Assembly (NCBI GenBank): GCA_021442155.1
Contig: CM038214.1
Coordinates: forward strand, 317,471,001-317,535,000
Source of the DNA: Cymbidium sinense
Taxonomy: Eukaryota > Streptophyta > Magnoliopsida > Asparagales > Orchidaceae
Direction: 5' to 3'
Length of the DNA: 64,000 nt
In this document: positions 58,501 to 64,000 of the stretch, piece after piece
Layout of the letters: the number at the start of each line of letters is the position of its first letter
Position numbering within the stretch: the stretch's first letter is position 1
Notes under the pieces: generated by a model
Database searches by the model: none
Seen by the model: the letters and a program-made list of their open reading frames with translations, nothing else
Told to the model about the DNA's origin: nothing
Made by a program: the position numbers and the translations under genes

Positions 58501-59760
58501 TTTACAAGACAAACAAACAACGCTTCAAAAGAAGAGAAGATTTTGATGAAATAGAATAAGATTTTTGTTTTTTGGTTGATAATTATTTTCAATTATGGGT
58601 AATATTTCTTCAAATAGAGCTCTTAATTGGAAGCATCTAGTGTTCCCCTTTACAATCAATGAGTGATAAGATCCTCCTTTATAGGCCTTCCCAAGTGGGT
58701 TCAAACCTCTCTCATCTTTCAACGGGCAACAATTGGTCTCCTTAGGATTAACACAAGTTCTCCTACTTAGAAAGACCTAGGTCGGACTGCTTGTTGTGGG
58801 CTTGAATCATTTTGCTTTATACAACGGTTTTTGGCCTCAAGTGACTCTTCTCCAAACCTTTGAGCTCTTCTAACAGTAAATTTGCATTATGCTCTATAGT
58901 GATCTTGCTACCCAATGCTATCTTTAGTGATGGGAGTTGAACTTATAAAGGTAGAACGGCTTGATCCATACACTAAAAAATGATTGAGTTGAGTTTTGTA
59001 TGGCGGCTCAACCAACTACTGCCTGCCACTAATTGTCATCAAGTGTCTTCTTTAGTATTTGGATGAGAGTTTTATTGAATGCTTCTACTAAGCCATTTGC
59101 TGGGTAGTAGATGGGATCCATATCCATGTCTTATGGAAAGATGTTGATCTTGGTGTTTTGAATGCATACCATTATCAAATATAATTCATCGAGGAACTCG
59201 AACCTATATATGATATGGTTCCTAAAATTGAAGCTCATGTCGAAGCTATGACCTCTCTAAGTGGGATTGCCTCAGCCCACTTGGAAAAGTAGTTAGTGCC
59301 AGTTAAGATGAATCGATGAACCTTAGAAGAAAGAGGATCGATAATACCCATAGTGTCGGTACCCCAACACTCAAATGGCCATGAAGCCAATGTAGGGTGT
59401 AGAATGTTGGGTGGTTGATGTAAGACCACACCGTGTAACTAACACTGATGGCATCTCCTAGCTACATCCATATAGTTTGTAATCATCGAAGCCAGTAGTA
59501 TCCTAGTCTCTTAATCTTCACCTTCACCAGATTGATGCACTATGGATAGACCTAATGTACCTCAATCACAACTTGCTTCGTGTTTGTCCAAATAGCAAAC
59601 ATTTGATCAAAAGACCACAAGATAAGTTTCCATCAACAAGAGCATAGAGAGCTCTTTCTTTCACCTAATGGGCTTGTGACTTTTCTTGAGGTAGTTTGCC
59701 AGTGTTCAAATAGTTTATGAATGGTTGCATCCAATCTAGCTCCTTGTCATTATAGGCAAT
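58501..59760 (-). pseudogene. Integrase remnant, copy 3
   Basis: Minus strand, most complete for catalytic residues though broken by stops. 59429-59235 gives VLHQPPNILHPTLASWPFEC, then WGTDTMGIIDPLSSK (first catalytic Asp kept) and YFSKWAEAIPLREV. Near 59170-59200 IIFDNGM keeps the second Asp. Near 59080-59110 ANGLVEAFNKTLIQILKKTL keeps the catalytic Glu. The C-terminal VRPRSF...VGEL is at about 58750-58790. The zinc-finger region (59480-59620) is frameshifted. Non-functional as it stands. Confidence 0.8.
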
Positions 59761-60440
59761 GGCAACCTCCCCTTTGAGAGAAAGTTTTTCAGACCCTTAT
59801 TGGAATGGACTCATCTTCCGGACATGCCAATTCTTTGGCAAGTTTGGCCAAAGCATCTGCTACTACATTCTCTACTCAGGGAACCTTGTAGATGGTGACT
59901 TTAGGGATTTGGTCTAAGAGCTTCATGGTATATTTGTGGTAGTGATGAAGCTTAGGTTTGATAACCTTGTAGGACCCAAAAATTTGGTTGATGACCAATT
60001 GAGAATCCCCATAGATGTTGATGCTCTTGACACACACTGTAATGGCTAACTCTAGACCGGCAATCAAAACCTCATACTCAACTTCATTGTTGGTGTAGGG
60101 ATTGGAGAGATAGCATGAGAATCTCATCACATCATGGTCTAGAGTTAAGAGAACTATTCCCACCCCTGCCTTTCCTAGAAGAGTATATCGTAGTGCTTCT
60201 CCTTTATAAAAGGAAGCTACCATCAAAATAAATCTCCCATTGATGGTCATCGATCTCCCCTATGTTCATGATTTATTCGTTAGGGAGATTGTCACTAAGA
60301 GGGGAATCAGAAGGCAGTGGATGTGCTGCTAAGAAATTTGTTAGTGCTTGTCCTTTTACCACTAAGAGGGGTATGAATGTGATATCAAACTATGAGAGAA
60401 TCATGGACCAACATGCCAAACATTCAGATATTATTGGCTG
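59761..60440 (-). pseudogene. Second RNase H (aRH) remnant, copy 3
   Basis: A 124-codon open frame at 60250-59876: KAGVGIVLLTLDHDVMRFSC, YTNNEVEYEVLIAGLELAIT, IYGDSQLVINQIFGSYKVIK and PKLHHYHKYTMKLLDQIPKV. The Glu (VEYE) and the GDSQ Asp are present. The first Asp motif (YFDGA in copy 2) is replaced by RFILMVASF. The last motif, near 59845 (EAADALAKLAKEL-like in other elements), is in another frame after 59876. Confidence 0.85.
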
Positions 60441-60960
60441 TGTCATAAGATACTACAGTGGATTAGTTCTAGAAATCAAGTTCACCTTATGAGAAAGCAT
60501 ATAGTGCCATAACTTTAGGGATGCAAAGATCAAAGCTAGGCAATGTTTCTCAATAGGTGGGTAGATCGCTTCAGCAAGAATTAGATGACGGTTGAGGTAG
60601 TAGAGAGCACTCTCCTTCCCTTCGTCGTTGGCTTGGGCAAACAAAGTGCCAAGAGAGTCATCCAATGCAGCAGTGTAGAGGTTGAGTGGCTTAGATAGAG
60701 GCTACTAGAACCGGCTTCACCAAATACGCTTGATATCTTAAAAGGCCACTAGCCCCCACTTAACTTGGCATCCTTTTTTACAACTATTGATAATGGCTTG
60801 CATCTCCCTATTAGGTTGGAAATAAAGCTTCTTAGATATGCCAATCATCCTTGCAAAGATGTGAGTTGAGTTAAACTTTTAGTAGGTGGCATTTCTAAGA
60901 TGGCTTTGATCTTTTTTAGATCTATTTCTATTCCCTAGTGTCAAACAACAAACCCAAGGA
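60441..60960 (-). pseudogene. RNase H (RT-associated) remnant, copy 3
   Basis: A 70-codon open frame at 60665-60453: DDSLGTLFAQANDEGKESAL, YYLNRHLILAEAIYPPIEKH, CLALIFASLKLWHYMLSHKV and NLISRTNPL. This is the full middle of the domain with the first Asp and the IEK Glu. Upstream, PPTKSLTQL is near 60875 and FRKIPWVCC near 60955, with frame changes. The best preserved first RNase H in the window. Confidence 0.85.
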
Positions 60961-61889
60961 ATTTCTCTGAAGCTACTCCAAATGCACACTTTAAGGGATT
61001 CAATTTGAGGTTATATTATCTTAACCATTCAAAAACTACTCTCAAGTCAAAGAGATGGTATTCCTTTTCTCTACTTTTTACTACTAGATCATCAACGCAG
61101 GACTCAACCTGATGATGGATGAGTTCATTGAAGATTTGATACATGGCCCATTAGTATGTAGCACCAAAATTTTTAAGTCCGAAAGGCATGACCCTATAAT
61201 AATAGATTCTGATTGGGGTTCGAAAAGTGGTGTTTCTTTAATCATTAGGGACCATCTTGCTTTGGTTGTAGCTACATGACCCATCGATGAAGGAGAAAAC
61301 TGCATGAGATGAGGCGATGTCCACGATTAGTTCTGGTATAAGAAGAGGAAACTCATCTTTAGGACATGCCTTGCTTAAGTCCTTGAAATCGACATATATG
61401 TAAATTTGGCCATTCTTCTTTTTAACTGGTATGACACGGACTAACTGGGTAGCATATTTTTCTTCCCAGATGAAACCACCATCGATCAATTTCTTAACTT
61501 CAGAAATGACATATTGTCCAATTTCTAATCGCATACATCTAGGAGCTTGCTTGATAGGGTTAGCACTAGGATCTATTGCTAGTTTGTGGACTACTATGTT
61601 AAGAGATAATCCATGAATCTCTTCATAACTTCATGCAAAATAGTCTTTAAACTCAGTCAATAGCCTAACTAAGTCATTGGTTTCTTCTTCATTCAACAAA
61701 TGAAGATGTATGTCGTGGATTTTTTCTTGAGGTTGATTTCTTTAAGTTTGTCAATTATTGAAAGGATCTCCTCTTCAAATTCTGGCAGTGTATCTTTGAT
61801 TTGGAGATCATCTGGATCATCTAAAGTTTCTAAACACACATCCTCATAAGAGTTGGTGTCATGTGAAAAGAACTTATCAAATTCCAAAT
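60961..61889 (-). pseudogene. Reverse transcriptase remnant, copy 3
   Basis: 61887-61693 holds the acidic N-terminal part EFDKFFSHDTNSYEDVCLET, then EEEILSIIDKLKEINL. 61534-61238 holds RLEIGQYVISEVKKLIDGGF, VRVIPVKKKNGQIYIYVDFK, DLSKACPKDEFPLLIPELIV and AVFSFIDGSCSYNQSKM (first catalytic Asp kept). 61305-61084 is a frameshifted continuation. The active-site box reads CVDDLVVKSR near 61075-61105, so both catalytic Asp residues survive here, unlike copies 1 and 2. At least three frame breaks remain. Confidence 0.85.
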
Positions 61890-62579
61890 GATTAATGATA
61901 ACTAAGCAGTAATCATCATCATTGATTGGACCTACTGTATTGAATCCTAGTCCTGATCTTGATTATGCATCTCTGCCTTTGTTATTCCATAGCTTTCGAA
62001 GTACTCTAACCTGTGCTTAGACCATGAATAAGGAATCAAACTCTTCTTTGCAAGATTAAGAACACAAGGAGAGTACCAGTCAAAAAGGAAATTTCATTAA
62101 TTTTTTGTTTGAAATATCCTCAAGTCCTACATCAGGTTTCGGACTTGAGGATGATGATCCCAAAAGAATCTCGGTTTTGACATCTCCGGAGACTAAGGGC
62201 TTTAAACTACTAAACCTTCAACTTTTTGAGATGAAAGTGAAGTTACAGCTACGGTTCCTAACTATTGCCTAATAGTTTTACATATGTTTGATTTGAATAC
62301 TTTCATGTTTTCTGTGAGGTCTCTTTCACTATTTGGCTTGAGTGTCACCTCTAATGAAACCCACTGAGAGGGATTGGCTGGTACGCTAATTACATTAGAC
62401 TCATCCTCTGAGCTGGATTCCAAGTCTATGTGAATAGTCGAGGTACTCTTGTGAACTAGAACATAACCCTTGTTGGCTGATGGCCAACCAGGGGGTCTTT
62501 TGCCCCTAGGACTACCTCTATGTATGCCTCTGTCTCTCCCTGGTGGAGGTTGAGTCATCCTACCCACATGTCCATATGA
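61890..62579 (-). pseudogene. PR-RT spacer, copy 3
   Basis: A 101-codon open frame at 62567-62262: MTQPPPGRDRGIHRGSPRGK, RPPGWPSANKGYVLVHKS, IHIDLESSSEDESNVISV and SLEVTLKPNSERDLTENMKV. A basic, Arg/Gly/Pro-rich half is followed by an acidic Ser/Glu/Asp half. The equivalent DNA in copies 1 and 2 is interrupted. Its function in the polyprotein is not known to me. Confidence 0.65.
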
Positions 62580-62759
62580 TGGAATGAACTGTGGGTGGAA
62601 TGTGATATGCAGCTCTATTTCTTCTTCAATTTCCCTTTCTTGTTCACTTGGATTTTCATTTTTCTTTTCTTTTTCTTTTTATTTCTCTTTTTCTCTTTTT
62701 TCCTTTGCTTTTATGTTTGAATTTTTCTAATTTCATGAGAAAGGGTGTTTTGAGAAGAT
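62580..62759 (-). pseudogene. Lys/Glu-rich PR-RT linker, copy 3
   Basis: The + strand TTTTTCTTTT/TTTCTCTTTT tract at 62640-62720 reads as Lys/Glu-rich on the minus strand. It is equivalent to 7141-7240 and 41487-41560. Its repeat pattern differs from both, as expected for a slippage-prone microsatellite. Confidence 0.65.
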
Positions 62760-63423
62760 AGTAGGTCATCCTCATATATCTCAACCTCACCGAAAAATGG
62801 CTTTTCTTCATGTTTGAGACAGTATTCAATCCCATCCTTCCTGAACTTGATGCACTAATGGAGGGAGGATGGAATCATTTTGTTCTAATATATTCAAGCA
62901 AAAGTGAAGAAGTATTCAATCAATGATATAAAACTTGGCTTTAGTCTTCAAATACCTATCTCGGTAACACTATGGAACATAACGCCTTCTCGCCTTGTTC
63001 ATTGAATCCTCTCAACATCATCCGATCTCCTCGAAGTGTGGAGATGTCAATCCTCAAATAGGTAAGGGTCTTTAGACTCATAATGTTCACCGATGCACCA
63101 AAATTGATGAGAACTTTGGCAAGTCTGAATCTGCTCATATTTATTATAATGTAGAGGGGATGGTTGTGCTCCATGTCCCCCAGAAGTAGGTCTTCATCTG
63201 CGAAAGTGATTCTGTGAGCTTCTCTGGAATAATGTGCCTCCTCTCCAATAGTAGTCAGCTGAGCTAAGCATATTTGAGGATCAAGAAGAGCCTTGATTAA
63301 TGATTCCCTCATATATTTGGATAAGACAAGGGCATCGTATATGCTTAGCTTAGATGACAACTTTCTTAGGTGACAGAGGACATTGTAGTCCACCTTGGGT
63401 TGATCCTCCACATGCATATCCAA
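62760..63423 (-). pseudogene. Retropepsin (PR), copy 3, with substituted catalytic Asp
   Basis: A 155-codon open frame at 63423-62956. After DALVLSKYMRESLIKALLDP (upstream of the protease fold) comes HNHPLYIIINMSRFRLAKVL, INFGASVNIMSLKTLTYLRI, and MLRGFNEQGEKALCSIVLP. The active-site motif D-x-G-A-S reads NFGAS, so the catalytic Asp is Asn. The C-terminal half (KFYIID..., LLGRPWIH region) follows at 62955-62790 in broken frames. This copy supplies the N-terminal part that is missing from copies 1 and 2. Confidence 0.8.
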
Positions 63424-64000
63424 GGGTGGAGCATCCTGTGGAGGGGTATTTTCTGAACCAATGACTTGTTTCCCTCTGTCTTGAGGTGCAACCCTAGGAG
63501 GTAGAACCTTGCCACTACGGAGGTTGACTTTGGTGATCTCTTATGGCAGGATAATGGAAGATTCTACCTACATATCAAACTCACCTACAACTTCTCCTAT
63601 GGGACCCTCAAAATTGGATAATTCCAAGTCTATCTCAAGAGGCGAACCTGTATGATTCAGAGATGGAAAGTCCAACTCTGAATCAGAAAGAGGAAGATCA
63701 GAGTCATTATAGTTGTCATTTAGACTTGAAGAGTTTTCATTAGGAGTAGATTTAGACAACCCATCAGAAGTGACACTGATATAATTCAAGCTAGCTTTAT
63801 TCTTCAATTTCTTGGATTTTGAAGGAGGTACATAGTAGAAATCAAGTAAAGTAACGGGTTTGATGACCTCATCCACCAATACAAGATGTCTACTAGAAGA
63901 AGAGCTAAGTAGAGGTAGTCAATGTAGTAGTGCAATCAGATTGAGGCGGACTGAATGGTTGCATTACTTGGCTATCCCTGGCTGGCACAGGCTGCTGCTG
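63424..64000 (-). pseudogene. Gag-PR spacer of copy 3, continuing past the window
   Basis: A 103-codon open frame at 63879-63568: VDEVIKPVTLLDFYYVPPSK, SKKLKNKASLNYISVTSDGL, SSLNDNYNDSDLPLSDSELD and GPIGEVVGEFDM. It is Ser/Asp-rich and matches the position between Gag and protease. At the window edge the minus strand reads QQQPVPARDSQVMQPFSP, Gln/Pro-rich. Gag proper, the 5' LTR and the primer-binding site would lie beyond 64000. Confidence 0.55.

Overview
The window looks like AT-rich nuclear DNA of a seed plant, probably a flowering plant. The evidence is thousands of bases of Arabidopsis-type telomere motif (TTTAGGG) and its variants, decayed Ty3/gypsy polyproteins carrying the second (archaeal-type) RNase H that marks the plant Tat/Ogre lineage, and fragments of a plant glycine-rich RNA-binding protein (GRP). 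The species cannot be fixed from the sequence. No intact protein-coding gene, tRNA, rRNA or CRISPR array was seen.

Layout: (1) 1-1291, telomere-like DNA with one GRP fragment. (2) 1292-15235, a decayed Tat-type retroelement (copy 1): an LTR-like module, then PR-RT-RNaseH-aRH-integrase remnants on the + strand, a repetitive 3' region, then an AT-rich tandem repeat of about 345 bp. (3) 15236-35150, about 20 kb of degenerate TTTAGGG arrays alternating with a ~0.8 kb T-rich unit. Seven more GRP fragments, two ribosomal-protein P0 (uL10) fragments and three short GRP stubs are embedded in it. (4) 35151-45935, copy 2 of the retroelement, sharing internal junctions and its right flank with copy 1, so the pair is a segmental duplication. 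(5) 45936-49945, telomere-like DNA with three more GRP fragments. (6) 49946-64000, about 0.6 kb of unassigned DNA, a 5.5 kb LTR-like module, and copy 3 of the retroelement with its pol on the minus strand, running off the right edge.

The main observation is in regions 1, 3 and 5. Every array has its G-rich strand on +, and every GRP and P0 fragment lies in the same polarity within it: array, T-run, antisense 3'UTR, antisense coding sequence cut off at its 5' end, then TTTAGGG again. This is the arrangement expected if an mRNA were reverse-transcribed from a telomeric 3' end annealed to its poly(A) tail and the cDNA end were then capped with new telomere repeats, with later amplification by unequal exchange. 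That model is inference. Ordinary processed pseudogenes inserted into telomere-like DNA, or capture of a genomic exon, remain possible. Many small indels separate the copies, and part of this could be assembly or polishing error.
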